Source of the DNA: Protula sp. h YS-2021 | Taxonomy: Eukaryota > Annelida > Polychaeta > Sabellida > Serpulidae | Assembly: GCA_949752745.1 (NCBI GenBank) | Contig: OX457030.1 | Coordinates: forward strand, 71,974,686-72,038,685 | DNA length: 64,000 nt | Reading direction: 5' to 3' | Part shown: positions 38,291 to 50,689 of the stretch, piece after piece | Numbering within the stretch: position 1 is the first letter of the stretch | Layout of the letters: each line of letters opens with the position of its first letter | Translations under genes and position numbers: made by a program | Notes under the pieces: model-generated | Databases searched by the model: none | The model's input: only the letters and a program-made list of their open reading frames with translations | Told to the model about the DNA's origin: nothing

Positions 38291-40041
38291 CGATGATACA
38301 GCCAGGACAGACAGACGGACAAGCTGAAACCTATACACCTCGTTACATGGGGGATAAATATCCATTGCCAAAAAGGTGGCACAGTTACCCGGGGGTATGG
38401 GCGAACAATTTGTGTGTCCCCCACCACCCAGCAGAAAAGAAGGAATATATTTTTATATCCTTAACACGTGTGACCGATTTCGAAAACTGACATTTGGCAG
38501 AAAGGTGCAGCCTATAGGTACCCTAATTATACCGCAAAGATTTAGGCTGCACACTTCTCCCAAGGGGTTGGATGGCGCCGAGTCAAACCACCCCGCCAGC
38601 ATTTAACACATGGAACAGTTGAAAATTGAGTTCAGTATACGTATTTGACTGATTTTCTTCATGACATTTTAATTATTTTACACGAGATCATCCGTCTCGC
38701 CATACACAATATATAGACTCGGGATTTCATACCCCCATCAGTGGTAAGGTGTGCCGCCCAAAATTTTATAGTCCCAGATGACTCTAGTGGTCTTCCCATG
38801 ATAGCAAGAATCATAGTTCCCAAAACAGCATTTGTCATTGATGTCAATTTTGCTAATTTCGGCCCATGACTCGGGCCAGTGGGGTTATTTTTGAAAAGGT
38901 GCATCATATAACGCCCCAGTTATAAATTGCAGCGCGCAATTTCTATGGTCAAACAACAATTTTTTACCGTGAAAAATGGATAGTACATATATAAATATGC
39001 TAAAAATTGTTTTAAGTTTAAACAGTTATACAAAAAACAACTTATAACTGGTTATGAAAAGGCTTAAATATTTTATTATGCACAATGTTACATTTATCTG
39101 AGTGATTAATTCAATGATGTCTGTCCAATTTCTATAATATACTATACTGAGTTTAAATTGATTGCTTAATCTATTACGAAATGATTACTTGCTGAGGTAT
39201 ATTCACAGTTGTATACGCAATGGGTAGGTTAATATGAACAAGTTATTAACTTCTTTTAATCTACCTTTTTCCGAACGTTGTATAGCTTATTAAGTTATTA
39301 TAAAGAAACTAGTCTATTTGTCAACACACACACTTTGGAAAATTTGGCCATTTACGATGCAACTATTCTATAAAAACGCCTTTGGTCCCAGCCGTGCGCC
39401 GAACTCATGTCAATGGCATGTTCTATTATAGGAACTATGACTCTTTTTGTCATAGAAAGACTGCAAGAGTCATCTAGACTACCATAGAATGGCATATGGA
39501 TCGTTAAAAATACGATCAATTGTTCTGATGAAACAGAAAATTAACATGTGGTCGAAAGTTCTCTATCACGTTTCATTTTACATGATTAATTTGCAGTCAA
39601 AACATATAATTTTTGCGCAATTATTCGCAACGCCTAGAGTGTGATTTAGCTCACAGGAACCGCTTCTTGGAACCACTCAGGTTACAATCCAATGTACTAG
39701 CGAGTTAATTGGAGTCGTACATGAACGTTGCATTGATGTCAACTAGCCATTCATACATATTTCTAAATGCATTCCGCAAACATCACGCCACTACACCTAA
39801 CCCACTTTTTACAATCCGCAAGCTTCTGTAAAATCCTTTTTACAATGCAAAAACAACTTTTTGTACTCCCCCGTCCTCCATTATTTACGAAAAATTTAGT
39901 GCTCTGTCCGACCTCATAAAAATATTGAGAACACACAAGTTTGTCATACAGAAATGTCGCATGTCAGTTATCTTAAATTGGTTTATTATTAACGACGCTT
40001 GCCGGTCTACGTTTATCTCTCCACTCAGCGAAGGTGTGTGT

Positions 40042-40095
<54 letters not shown>

Positions 40096-40505
40096 TTATT
40101 TGAGCGATTAAACCAGAGAAGTTCCCTCTTCACTCCTGGAGAGGACTCTCATAAACTGTTGCAATGCATGTTCATGGCTTTTAAAAACGACTGCTAAATA
40201 CTGATTGGCAAGTTTAAGAAACACCCGCACCCTGGAAAATTTAACCAATCCTCAAAGCGCGGAGTGTCAAATGTAATTAAACATTCACCTCTGTCCACTA
40301 AATGATATATTTCTGAGTGCAGGTAAAATACAGATTACTCCAACCAGAAAGCAAAATCAGATTTATATTGAGAGTCTGAGCGTAAATTATGTACAAACTC
40401 ATTCCCTCCCCCATGTTGCAGGCCGAGCACCGTCCCAAAGGAAGGTCCTTTCAGGTGAAACGCGGGATAATGAATGAAATTGCTCCCCCATTTAAACACT
40501 TCACA
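38291..40505. other. Gene-free AT-rich stretch
   Basis: Contains an (AG)n microsatellite at 40046-40092. No exon or intact element was recognised. Confidence 0.55.
40046..40092. repeat. (AG)n microsatellite
   Basis: About 23 uninterrupted AG dinucleotides. Confidence 0.97.
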
Positions 40506-40559
40506 CAGAAATGTGTGGTGGATCTGGATCAGATTGATAGGGCTGAGCGCTCGCCCGTG

Positions 40560-40685
40560 CCAATGACGTCACCATGACGTTATAATGACGTCATAGTGAC
40601 GTTATCATGACGTAATAATGACGTTATAATGACGTTATGACGTCATGACGTCATAATGACATCATAATGACGTCATACTAACGTA
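40560..40685. repeat. Cluster of TGACGTCA/TGACGTTA palindromes
   Basis: At least five exact TGACGTCA (CRE-type) sites and several one-base variants at about 10-16-bp spacing. It is mirrored at 45500-45585 in the other arm. Confidence 0.9.
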
Positions 40686-40825
40686 AGACTCTTTTAAGCA
40701 GCATAAACCTAATCCTAAGTGACCTGTCAATCATCATGACGTCATAAGTCACTTGACCGGTCAATCATCATCGGTCATGTGACCCTAACCCTATATGATG
40801 AATGTTTTCCCGAGCATTAACCTTA

Positions 40826-40900
40826 TGTCCCGCGTAGCTCACTTGATAGAGCATGGGACTCGTGAGCGGAATATTGGTGGTTTGATCCAACCCTCATACC
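40826..40900 (+). other. tRNA-like module (left arm, outer)
   Basis: A-box-like TAGCTCACTTGATAGAGC and B-box-like GGTTTGATCC at tRNA spacing with GGGACTCGTGAG between. The acceptor stem does not pair, so this is a tRNA-derived sequence rather than a tRNA gene. Confidence 0.6.
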
Positions 40901-41069
40901 TTCAGACTCCCCCTTAGGCCATAACACATACATTCATCACGCACTCATTCATAACACACATTCGTCATACAAATTCATCACGTACTCATTCATAATGTAC
41001 TCATTCATAATACTCATTCATAATACACATTCATAATGCACTCTATGGTTTAGGGTTAGGCTGCCCATA

Positions 41070-41142
41070 CCTGGGCTCGAACCACCAATCTTCCAACCAT
41101 GGGTCCGACCGGGAGTCCCACGCTCTACCAACTGAGCTAGAA
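41070..41142 (-). other. tRNA-like module (left arm, inner)
   Basis: On the minus strand TAGCTCAGTTGGTAGAGC (A box) and GGTTCGAGCCC (B box), with CGTGGGACTCCCGGT between. No paired acceptor stem. Confidence 0.62.
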
Positions 41143-41460
41143 GTCATAGTAGTGGGAAAATGAGGGTTCTAAAGCACATTTAATAAATTTAGTTTTTGAA
41201 AAGATATTATGTATAAAATAGGTTTGGACATTTTACCAAGGTACTTATTGGAATACTCTGAAGTCATAGTAGTGGGAAAATGAGGGTTCTAAAGCACATT
41301 TAACATGTTCAGTTTTTGAAAACATATTATGTATAAAAAAGGTTTGGAAATTTTACCAAGCTACTTATTCGAATCCTATGAAGTCATAGTAATGGGATAA
41401 TGAGGGTTCTAAAGCACATTTAACAAAATTAGTTTTTAAAAACATATTTTGCCATGGTAC
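41140..41460. repeat. About 115-bp direct repeats, 3 copies
   Basis: GAAGTCATAGTAGTGGGAAA then ATGAGGGTTCTAAAGCACAT recurs at about 41142, 41261 and 41380. Related inverted copies occur at about 44600-44880. Confidence 0.92.
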
Positions 41461-41654
41461 GCGGGAAAATTTGAGATTTTTGCATATTTACCACTTGGTT
41501 GGTTGTTGGGAGTAAAAACGTTGTTAGTTATGTAGGAAGACCGCGCCCCTTCAAAGATGTGTTCGAATGGCAAGCCCATTCAAGCATTGTTCGAATGGCA
41601 AGCCCATTCAAAAGACGTGTTCGAATTATTTTTTGGAACATATTACGTCATGGT

Positions 41655-41890
41655 ATTGTTCAACAATTTTTTAACAAGTTGTTGAACAATTGGTCAACAA
41701 ATTGTTCAACAAATTGTTCAACATGTTCAACATATTGTTTAACATGTTGTTCAACAAGTTCAACATGTTGTTCAACATGTTAAACAAGTTGAACATGTTC
41801 AATATGTTGTTGAACATGTTCAACATGTTGTTGGACAAGTTGTACATGTTCAACATGTTGTTCATCAAGTTGTTATTCAACAAGTTATTG
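41655..41890. repeat. Palindromic TTGTTCAACATGTTGAACAA-type array (left)
   Basis: Dense 12-15-bp self-complementary units (GTTCAACATGTTGAAC and variants). A matching array lies at 44115-44340. Asn/Leu/Met-rich ORFs here are artefacts. Confidence 0.92.
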
Positions 41891-41952
41891 TATATAAAGC
41901 TATGTTTAAAGATTTTTTTCATCATTTGAAAAGTGGAGGTTGAACCGAAAGG

Positions 41953-42673
41953 ATGTATCAATGCAACATTTGTTCGAAATCTTGCAATTGGCCACAAAGT
42001 CTTAAAAGGCACTTAAAGAATGCTCACACTTCAGAAGGAGAATTGGAGACAGAACCCTGTAAAACCACCTTTCACTGAAACTTTAGATGAGTCTTCTATG
42101 GAAAGTCAAAGCGTCAACATGGCTGAAAGGAATGCACATGCTTGTACAGAATGTGGTGCATTATACAACAGCGAAGAAGCTTTGTTCAAACATATGGAGC
42201 AGTGTGGTGAGGGTGTTAATGACAGGAGCTCTGAAAGTGAGTCAGAAACAGACTCTGAAAGTTAGTCAGAAATAGACTCAGTTTGGTATGATATGGTTCA
42301 AGAAGTCTACGATGACTATGATTCCAAATTTCAAGAAAAAGTTTCAGAACATGAAGAACAAGGGCTTGAAGATGCGCGTGAAATAGCAAGCGATGACCTT
42401 CGACCCATTTATAAGCATGGACTAAAACAACTGTTTATGAGACTATTCAAATATACCCAACGTCTAGAACAAAGCCACCATTGTCAAACCATTTTAGAGG
42501 ACTTTAATTACTTTGTTGATGAAAAACATTACAATTATTTAAAGGCACTAAAAGCGCCTATAAGAAGAAACGATGCATTCTTTGAAGAGCTACTAGATAA
42601 GGAGGAAGATGAAAGCAGTGACGGAGAAAGTGATATGGACAGTGAACAGAGTGAAACAGATGAAGAAAAATAA
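41953..42673 (+). pseudogene. Acidic C2H2 zinc-finger protein, broken
   Basis: ATG at 41953 starts YQCNICSKSCNWPQSLKRHL with a first C2H2 finger; this frame hits a stop after about 45 codons, and the frame used from 42020 onward continues the protein. That second frame has another C2H2-like motif (CTECGALYNSEEALFKHMEQ C) and an acidic Ser/Glu tract, is interrupted by TAG at 42263-42265, then stays open to 42673 with a charged, helical, D/E-rich tail. A TATA-like GTATATAAAG lies 60 nt upstream at about 41889 and AATAAA at about 42933. I recall multicopy uncharacterised invertebrate proteins of this general build but cannot name a family. Confidence 0.65.
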
Positions 42674-43134
42674 GTCTTTATAAATGTTGTAATATTTTAT
42701 TAACTTAAGCGTTGTGTTTTAATGTATGTCTTGTTTTGCAACATATGAAGTCGTAAGAGGCTACGGTTCCTGGCGCGATGTGAATTCACCCATAAACCAT
42801 ATATCATATATCATATATAATGTATTATAATTAATTTTGTATTATTATGTATTATATCCAATTTTTGTGTTATTATGTATTTTATTCAAGTATTGTATTA
42901 TTATGTATTACATTCAAGTATTGTTTGAGAAAAATAAAAAAGTTGAAAAGCACCATATGTGTTTTTTCTCATTTTATTGAATATTACAAATATGTACAAT
43001 TACGATAAAAACAAAAATATTTCAAATACATATTATGTTAATACATGTGTCCACTCACAAGAACTTAATAAGTTTGTAAATGTTATAAAAACTGACTTCA
43101 CATTAACACCGATAATGTTAATTCATTTTATTGT

Positions 43135-43426
43135 CTACATATGAAGCATAAAGACAATTTTATTTGAACTACATATCAAATGTACATGTCTATTTGGGTC
43201 AAAGCTAAGTTTCAAGTTCTTGTCAAGCTTCAAAAACTTCGCTCCATTCTTCTGCACTGAGGGAGATGAAATCATAGCATCCACTAAGCTCGTCACACTG
43301 TTAAAACTGTATACAGTCGTCTCGCTCAATGACTTTCTACTTAACGATCTTCTGACAGTCACTGCATTTATACACATCCATTTTCGGAAGCATTATATCC
43401 ACTGACGTCATTTGCTTCTTCAGCAT
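43135..43426 (-). other. Degenerate continuation downstream of the PC4 ORF
   Basis: After the PC4 stop, a short ORF with KCSDCQKIVK (CX2C) and a fragment ISLSAEEWSEVFEA in the same reading direction are separated by stops. They look like remains of a second small PC4-type or zinc-ribbon protein. Confidence 0.4.
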
Positions 43427-43871
43427 TTACCAATCTTTCAATGACAACAAAATTCCGTTCTTGGTAGGTTGCAACCTCCCAGATGTATGATCCGTAATAT
43501 ATTCGCGAATGTTAACCATCACTTTCTGCTGATATTTTGCCAATTTAATATATATTTCTCCATTAATGGGCATCACAACCAGTAAATCGTCTACACTCAT
43601 CTTCTTCATGGACTTTGTAGTGCCAGCTTTACGCTCCGGTTCTCGCTTCATTTTAGGCTCTGTCTTAATTTTTTGCTTTTTACACGGCGACGTCGTAGGT
43701 GGTAACTCATCTCTTTTCATCTTTCTAAGATGTGGTCGCAAGGCATGGGCATTGCCTTAGACTTTGCTATAGGTATTGTCTCAGACTTTACTATAAATTT
43801 TCTGCAGGCATTGTCTCAGATTTTTCTGCAGGCATTGTCATAGATGGTAGTTGTTCACTCACTGCAGACAT
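43427..43871 (-). pseudogene. PC4 (p15/Sub1) C-terminal-domain protein, frameshifted
   Basis: ATG at 43871 opens MSAVSEQLPS with PAEKSETMPAE repeats and then a stop. The 43741-43427 frame is Lys/Pro-rich, then has KVMVNIREYITDHTSGRLQP followed by TKNGILLSLKDW, the hallmark PC4 strand and helix motif (human KVLIDIREYW ... KPGRKGISLNPEQW). PC4 domains bind ssDNA and act in transcription. A TATA-like CTTATAAAG lies about 65 nt upstream. Its 3' end faces that of the zinc-finger gene. Confidence 0.75.
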
Positions 43872-44970
43872 GTTCACTCTTCAGTATCCTGATACAGAAT
43901 GTGTGTTACGTCTGATGGCGGGTGCCTTTTATGCTTTATAAGGAGTTGCAACACTCGAGGTTGAACACACTATGTCCCAATCTGTTTAGAAATAACTTTA
44001 CAACATGTGACTTTGTGGCCAATTGTAAGATTTCGAACAAATGTTGCACTTATACATCCTTTCGGTTCAACGTACACTTTTCAATTGATGAAAAAGTCTT
44101 TAAACATAGCTTTATATACAACAACTTGTTGAATAACAACTTGTTGAACAACATGTTGAACTGGTTCAACTTGTCCAATAACATGTTGAACATGTTCAAC
44201 AACATGTTGAACATGTTCAACTTGTTGAACATGTTAAACATGTTAAACAACATGTTGAACAACATGTTGAACAACATGTTGAACTTGTTGAACAACATGT
44301 TGAATAATTTGTTGAACAATTTGTTGACCAACTTATCAACAACTTAACTTGACGTAATATGTTCCAAAAAATAATTCGAACACGTCTTTTGAATGGGCTT
44401 GTATTCGAAGACATGCTTGAATGGGCGCAGTCTTCCTACATAACTAACCACATATTCACTTTCCATTTTCCAACAACCAACCAACCAACCAACCAAGTCG
44501 CAGAATCGTCTGAAATGTGTAAATATGCACAAATCTCAAATTTTCCCGCGTACCATGGTAGAATATGTTTAAAAAAACCAACTTTGTTAAATATGGTTTA
44601 GAAGCATCATTTTCCCCTACTATGATTTCAGTTTATTCGAATAAGTAGCATGCTAAAATGTTAAAACTTATTTTATACATAATATGTTGTCAAAAACCTA
44701 ATTTGCGAAATTTGGTTAGAATCCTGATTTCCCCACTACTATGATTTCAGAGTATTTGAATAATTAGCATGGTAAAATTTCCAAACCTATTTTATACATC
44801 ATATGTTGTCAAAAAACTAAATTTGATAAATTTATTAAAGTTGGTTTAGAACCCTGATTTTCCCACTACTATAGCATGGGGGTTTTGGAGCAGGCATGAA
44901 TGTGTGCATTATATCCTTATATGGCATGTTTTCACAGACACAGACATTTCACAGACTGGTTTAGTCCAGA

Positions 44971-45046
44971 ATAGCTCTGTCGGTAGAGCGTGGGACTCCT
45001 GGTCAAGCCCATGGTCGGAAAGTTGGTGGTTCGAGCCCAGGTGTAG
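44971..45046 (+). other. tRNA-like module (right arm, inner)
   Basis: TAGCTCTGTCGGTAGAGCG and GGTTCGAGCCC, mirror of 41070-41142. Confidence 0.6.
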
Positions 45047-45281
45047 GCAGCCTAACCCTAATCCATCGAGTGCATTAGGAGAGTGTATTATGAATAAGTA
45101 TTATGAATGAGTAAATTATGAATGAGTACGTGATGAATGTGTATGATGAATGTGTGTTATGAATGAGTGCGTTATGGCGGGGGAGGGGATCTGAAGGTAT
45201 GATAGACAGATGGTAGAAGGGACCTCTCCTGGGGGTGTCCCCATGTTATGACGGTATGATAGACAGATGGTGAAAGTGTTG

Positions 45282-45356
45282 CCCGAGAATGGGATCGAAT
45301 TACCAATCTTCCGCTCACGTGTCCCATGCTCTACCAGGTGAGCTACGCGGGACATA
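45282..45356 (-). other. tRNA-like module (right arm, outer)
   Basis: Minus strand TAGCTCACCTGGTAGAGCAT and ATTCGATCCC, mirror of 40826-40900. Confidence 0.6.
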
Positions 45357-45789
45357 AGATTAATGTTCGGGAAAACATTCATCATATAGGGTTAGGGTCA
45401 CCTGACCGATGATGATTGACAGGTCACGTGGCTGAAGAAGTCACGATGATTGACAGGTGACTTAGGATTAGGGTTGTGCTGCTTAGGAGAGTCTTACGTT
45501 AGTATGACGTCACTATGTCATTATGACGTCATGACATCATAACGTCATTATGACGTCACTATAACGTCATGATGACGTCATTGGCACGGGCGCGCGCTCA
45601 GCCCTATCAATCTGATCCAGATCCACCACACCTTTCTGACATCATTATGACGTCATCACTGTGGTGGAACACTCGTTTTCTTACTACTCTAAACGAATAC
45701 GACGGGATTTTACTAGTGAAGCTAGATGAATGTGGATAGTTAGCGAAATATAGCGTGCCACCCCGGAGGTAGTTAGGAATGATCACCCT

Positions 45790-48120
45790 AACTAATGAGC
45801 CAGACAGCGCGTAGCACCCTAATCGTCGTGTTGAAGTCTGGTCGGTGCCTGAAGAACCAAAGGGGTTTGCTGTATCAAGACAGTATTTATAGGTATCCTA
45901 CAACTGTTGAACACAGTGACTGTCGGGAAAGACCGAGTGGCAGCCGTGGACAGAATGGCCATACGACCTGGAGAGACGGGTGACATACACCTTATGCTTA
46001 CATACGCTACAGAACAATAAAGCGATAAATACTCCCACGGCCTTGCGAGAGCGGGAGAGCATAAACGACCCAACGAACAGACGAACCGCCAACGACTAGG
46101 AGATTCGCGAATGACCGAAGTGTCTGAAGTTGTGGGAAAGTTTTGAAGAACGTCAAGAGACTGAAAATCCACAGAGGTAAAATGGGCTGCCCGCCAATTG
46201 TGCCCTTGGTGCAAGGCACAAGAGAACTTGGTGAGACGTCGGAGGAGCCACACCCGGAAGAACACCATAGTATGAGGAGCCTCCCTGCATCAGGCGATAA
46301 AGGAATAGGCAGTCAGGTGGAAGGTAACGGAAGAGCTATAGGAGAGTTCACAGAAACAAATCGAGAAATAGATCGTAAGGAGAAAATATAGTGGCCTAGA
46401 CAAAGTGAGAAGCTGAGATGGTCCAATCTAGACGACCAATTAGAAGGTTTCCTGGAGGCCACATTAAAAGGAGACGTAGACCGCAAGATGGAAACCATGA
46501 CAGCGGTGGTAAACAGTGTTGGCAAAGATATCTTTGGTGTCAAACAAGCAAAGCCCGGTGCTACAGCTCCAACACCAAATAGAAGAGAAAAAGACATGCG
46601 ACAGCTTCGTAGCGACTTGAAAAACCTCCGTAAGCGCTATAAGCCCGCCTCAGCGCAGGAAAGAATAGTATTAGCAGAGCCGACGCTGAGTAACAGAGGA
46701 AAACTTAAATCACTCAAGTGCGCAGAAAACCATAGAGGGAATAGAAGGGAGAGGAGACGAGAACGCGCACGCTTCACATAAAACCCCTTCCGTTACATGT
46801 CAAAGATGCTCGGTGATAAACGAAGTGGTAACCTGGAGAAACCTCGGGAAGAAGTTTAGGAATACCTTCGACTCACCTACATTGACCATCAAGAGCACAA
46901 GAGCTAGAAGAAAATGATACCCCGTTGACACCAGTTGAACCTCGCGACCTGCTCGATGACAGACTTCTCAAGTTCAAAGAGTTACAGGAACAGAATCCCT
47001 TACCGGGTCTATAAGAACTGCCCCAAGCTTCCGAAATGACTTTTCCACATGTTTAAGAGGATTTGGCGAAGGGGAAGGATGTCAAATAGTTGGTTAATAT
47101 CCGAAGGAATTTTCGCTCCTAAGGAAGAGAACTCTACAGAAATCAAGCCATTCAGAACAATTTCGCTGTTAAACGTCGATTACAAGTTTTTTTTGTCAAT
47201 ACTTGCCAAGGCTACATTGACACTTCTGCGCAGAAAGGAGGCATACCTGGAGTTTCCGGATGCATCGAACACATAAGCGTTATTACACAAATCATCAAAG
47301 AAGCAAGGGCCAACCACGGTGAGCTAGCAGTTATTTGGCTAGATTTCACAAATGCATATGGAACCATATCCCACAAACTGGTTGAGTTACCACGTGCCTC
47401 CAAAGATACGGAATATGCTAAACAAGTACTACGAGAACTTCAAAATGCGTTTTTCCGTCGGGAATTATACAACCTCGTGGCAAAACCTTGAAAAAGGGAT
47501 CATAATCGGATGCACTATATCGGTGATTGTATTTGCAGCGGCTGTTAACCTTCTTGTAAAGAGTGAAGAGAACAACTCAAAAGGTGCTGTCTCAGCTTCA
47601 GGAACTGTCCAGCCGCCTACCAGAGCCTTCATGGACGACATGACTGAAATGGCACGCACTATCCATCGAGGGCGAGGGATGCTAGACGACCTGGTCGCCA
47701 TCTTTACTTGGACACGGATGAAGTTTAAGCCGACTAAGTCCAGAAGTCTCGTCAAGAAGAACGGCATGCCAAAGCAAATTACATTCAAGATAAACGGCCA
47801 CGCAAAACCCATCGTGAAGGAAAAACCGATCAAATGTTTAGGCAAATGGTTCAACAACACGGGAAAAGACAAATATTGTATAGATGAGACCGTCCAGCAG
47901 TCAGAGAACTGGTTAAAGGAAGTCGAGAAAAGTGGACTACCTGCCGTATACAAATTGTGGAAACCGATGCTTCAGGTGTGGAACGACCAGCACAGCACCG
48001 TCGAGTGAAGTTATAGAGATGAGCCTTGCCACAGTTGCGCTAAGAAAAGTCACATTAAGTACAGATGAAAGGCTACGAAGAAGTCAAAGTCATCAAGGGC
48101 GCCAGAACGGATCATTTTAA
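45790..48120 (+). pseudogene. Decayed non-LTR (LINE-type) reverse transcriptase
   Basis: Pieces in three frames line up in order: a basic N-terminal segment (46488-46781, RRERRRERARF), then IWRRGRMSNSWLISEGIF and ENSTEIKPFRTISLLNVDY (47049-47200), IWLDFTNAYGTISHKLVE (about 47333-47386, motif A with Asp), YYENFKMRFSVGNYTTSWQ and AFMDDM (about 47626, the YxDD-equivalent), then KSRSLV and KCLGKWFN. Several frameshifts and stops show it is dead. The order and motifs fit a LINE-type RT common in invertebrates and fishes. Confidence 0.82.
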
Positions 48121-48189
48121 ATCTCTATGCACGGCAAAGAATAAAGTTTTCAATATTGACGAACAGGAAGAGCCCTCTGATTACGAAGA

Positions 48190-50300
48190 AACGTATTAAG
48201 ACAGTACTTCCTGCTCAGATGTTCAATCGGAAGGTTGTGTCACTGTTCCCGTGGAAGATGGTGGTCTGAAGTACCGTTTTCATTTGTTTGTTCTTCACGA
48301 CGGAGATCTACCGTTGTCTGGAAGCGATTGGTTAGGTCATATCAAGCTCGATTGGAAAGAAATAAAGTCAAATAAGGCGATTGATTCGCAGAAACATCTT
48401 GACAAGCTTTTACAAAAGTAGTTGGAGTGTCTCAGCAGCGACCCAGGTGAGCATAAAGGTAAAACGTCAAAGCCACATTTGAAAGAGGGGGCTGCCCCCA
48501 AATTTATGCAAGTCACAACAAAAACCTTTTATCATGAAAGAAAAAGTTAACAAGGAACTGCAAAATATAGTTAAGAAGAGAATCCTATTGCCAGTCGAAT
48601 GGAGCGAGTTTCAAGATAGGTTCGTAAAAGTTTGCGGCGACTATAAGGTCACAGTGAACCCACAACTTCTAATTACTCCTTATTACTACCCACGATTAAA
48701 AGCATACTAGCAATCTTACTGGTTTGCAAAGATTTGCATCGGAACTGCATACATTCCACTAGTCCTGGACGAACAATCAGTCAAATATCTTACAATTTAC
48801 TCGGAAATTATTTTTAACCGATTACATTATGGAATATAACTTCAACTAGCGCCATGGAACAGGTATTGAAAAGAATTGATAAAGTGCAATGCATTCTGTA
48901 AGATATGATTCTTACCTGTTTTGACCGGAATGACCATCTTCTGATGTGGGAAAAAAGTTTCGAAAGATGATGGAAATGCGGCTTGCGTGTAAACATCAAG
49001 TGTGAGTTTTTCATGATTTTATCGAATTGCGTGTTCATGTTGCGATTGAACACAAAATTCACAACAACAATGGAAAGATTAAGGCAGTAACCGACACATC
49101 CGTTCCCGAAAAATGTATCAAAATTGAAAAGCTTAGTGGCTCTAGTCAAATACTATCGTCGGTTTTTGCCAAATATTTCCACAGCTCTGTATCTTCTGCA
49201 CTAATTGCTTCATAAGGATATGAAGTGGGGGTGTTCAAGCAACATCTTTCAAGAAAATCAAAGAACTAATCACTTAAGATTTATTTTTGGCATACTACTG
49301 TCCGAATCTACCACTAAAACTACATTGTGATGCATCTTCCAGAGGTGTTTCAGGAGTTACTTCTTACATCTAATCCGGCGGAAGTGGGCAACCAATTAGC
49401 TTTGCTTCAGGAGCTCTGCCATAGCCGAACCAAATTAATTCCAGATCTACAGAGAAGCTCTCTGCATAATTTGGAGTATTGAGAAATTCAACATGTTTTT
49501 GTTTGCCATTCAGTTCTCGTTCGTCCCCGATTGCAAAGTGCTTATTTTCATTTTCAACATAAAGAAAGGTATAGCCACAACTACTGCTTCAAAAATGTAA
49601 CGATACGCCATTTTCTTTTCTGGATATAATTACAACATCGAATACCGAAAGACCAGTGAAAAGGCGAATGCTGAAGGTTTGAGAACAATGGAGTGTCGCC
49701 TTCAAGAAAAATTTCAAGTACATGGACTTGCTTACAAAACAACCAGCGTTTCTAAACCGTCAACCAATGGCCTCGAGGAACGAATGGTAAACTCACTAAA
49801 ATCAAGTTTGAAATAAAATGAACATTGCTCAATGGACGATAAATAAACCAAATTTCTGTTGATGTATCGCTCTACAAAAGCGCGACGACCAACGAAACCC
49901 CAGATTATCATTCTTTGGACGTGAAATAAAAACTCGACTTGACCTGGCGAATTCATTCTCAAAGATATCGTCTACCGAAAAAAACACCAAAATAAAATCA
50001 CGTACGTACGTAATTACTGACGGAAACCCGAAAAATCTGTACCTTCATGTATGAAGTCTCCGTGGCTAATAATATTTGGAGACGCTATGTTGATGCGATA
50101 TGTTGAACCTAAGATACAACCCGAGCGATGATATACCCGAACCAAGAGTCACAGTGTCAAAAGCGACTACTGACAGAGCTGCAATTCCAAGTAGTAAAGT
50201 GGCATCTAGAGAACTAGTTTGCGATAAACCGATTGCCTGTCACCGAAAAATGTGAAAGTTTGAATTTTCTGCAGACATTTTACACCCAATTTCCCCCTTT
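48190..50300 (+). pseudogene. Decayed Ty3/Gypsy-type pol
   Basis: Fragments in gypsy order: DLPLSGSDWLGHIKLDW (protease end, about 48300-48355), EGAAPKFMQVT and CGDYKVTVNPQLL (RT, about 48490-48670), LKLHCDASSRGVSGVTS and QPISFASGA (RNase H, about 49315-49415), and an integrase-tail-like piece (FFGREIKTRLDLANSF, about 49910-49965). Every part has stops or shifts. No LTRs were recognised. Confidence 0.72.
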
Positions 50301-50689
50301 GAAAAAAATTGATACTCCCAGTTTTGGCATCATGAAGTCGCGATCAGATCGTTTTGCAATACCCCCCCAAGAAGTGGGGATTTGAGGACTAACATTAAAG
50401 TCTTGTGTTGTTCAGTTTTGGTACGTTATTTTTTAGTAAATGGTAATTTTTATAATTGGCACAATTTGCCTTGTTCTATAATCAGATAAAGACTAAAATT
50501 TAAAGCTGGCAATAGAATAGATTCGACGCATAGCGATCTCTAAGTTAACAGTTTAAGTTATTAGTCTCAGACACGGCGGTGAGTAGGAGTTATGTTATCT
50601 TTGTAGTAGTGACACTGAAAGCATGAGCAGTTGAACTTAATACTTGTCGACAAATAAACAACATAGCAGTACGTCTTTATAAAGTTTCA

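Larger units (their letters stand above)
40506..42002 (+). repeat. Left inverted arm
   Basis: Aligns with the reverse complement of about 44007-45638. The homology stops inside the zinc-finger ORF, 50 nt after its ATG, at GGCCACAAAGTC. Confidence 0.85.
40506..45638. mobile_element. 5.1-kb element with 1.5-kb inverted arms and two convergent genes
   Basis: The left arm (40506-about 42002) and right arm (about 44007-45638) are collinear inverted copies with scattered substitutions. The outer ends are CAGAAATGTGTGGTGGATCT and its near reverse complement. From outside in, each arm holds a TGACGTCA cluster, two divergently placed tRNA-like modules, 2-3 direct repeats of a 115-bp unit, (GGTT)n, a palindromic TTGTTCAAC array, a TATA box and the start of a zinc-finger ORF. 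The unique centre (about 42.0-44.0 kb) holds two tail-to-tail genes, both broken. No transposase, polymerase or clear target duplication was found. It could be a non-autonomous DNA transposon or the remnant of a linear, hairpin-ended replicon. Confidence 0.75.
44007..45638 (-). repeat. Right inverted arm
   Basis: Reverse-complement partner of 40506-42002. It includes a second copy of the zinc-finger start (minus strand MYKCNICSKSYNWPQS) that ends at a stop a few codons later. It is about 130 bp longer than the left arm, partly from a duplicated ACCATCTGTCTATCATACC segment near 45195-45270. Confidence 0.85.

Noticed and set aside
41671..44347. Asn/Leu/Met-rich ORFs (NMLNNML type)
   Set aside because: Read-through of palindromic arrays, open on both strands.
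40826..45356. Functional tRNA genes
   Set aside because: A and B boxes are present, but the acceptor arms do not pair and copies have diverged.
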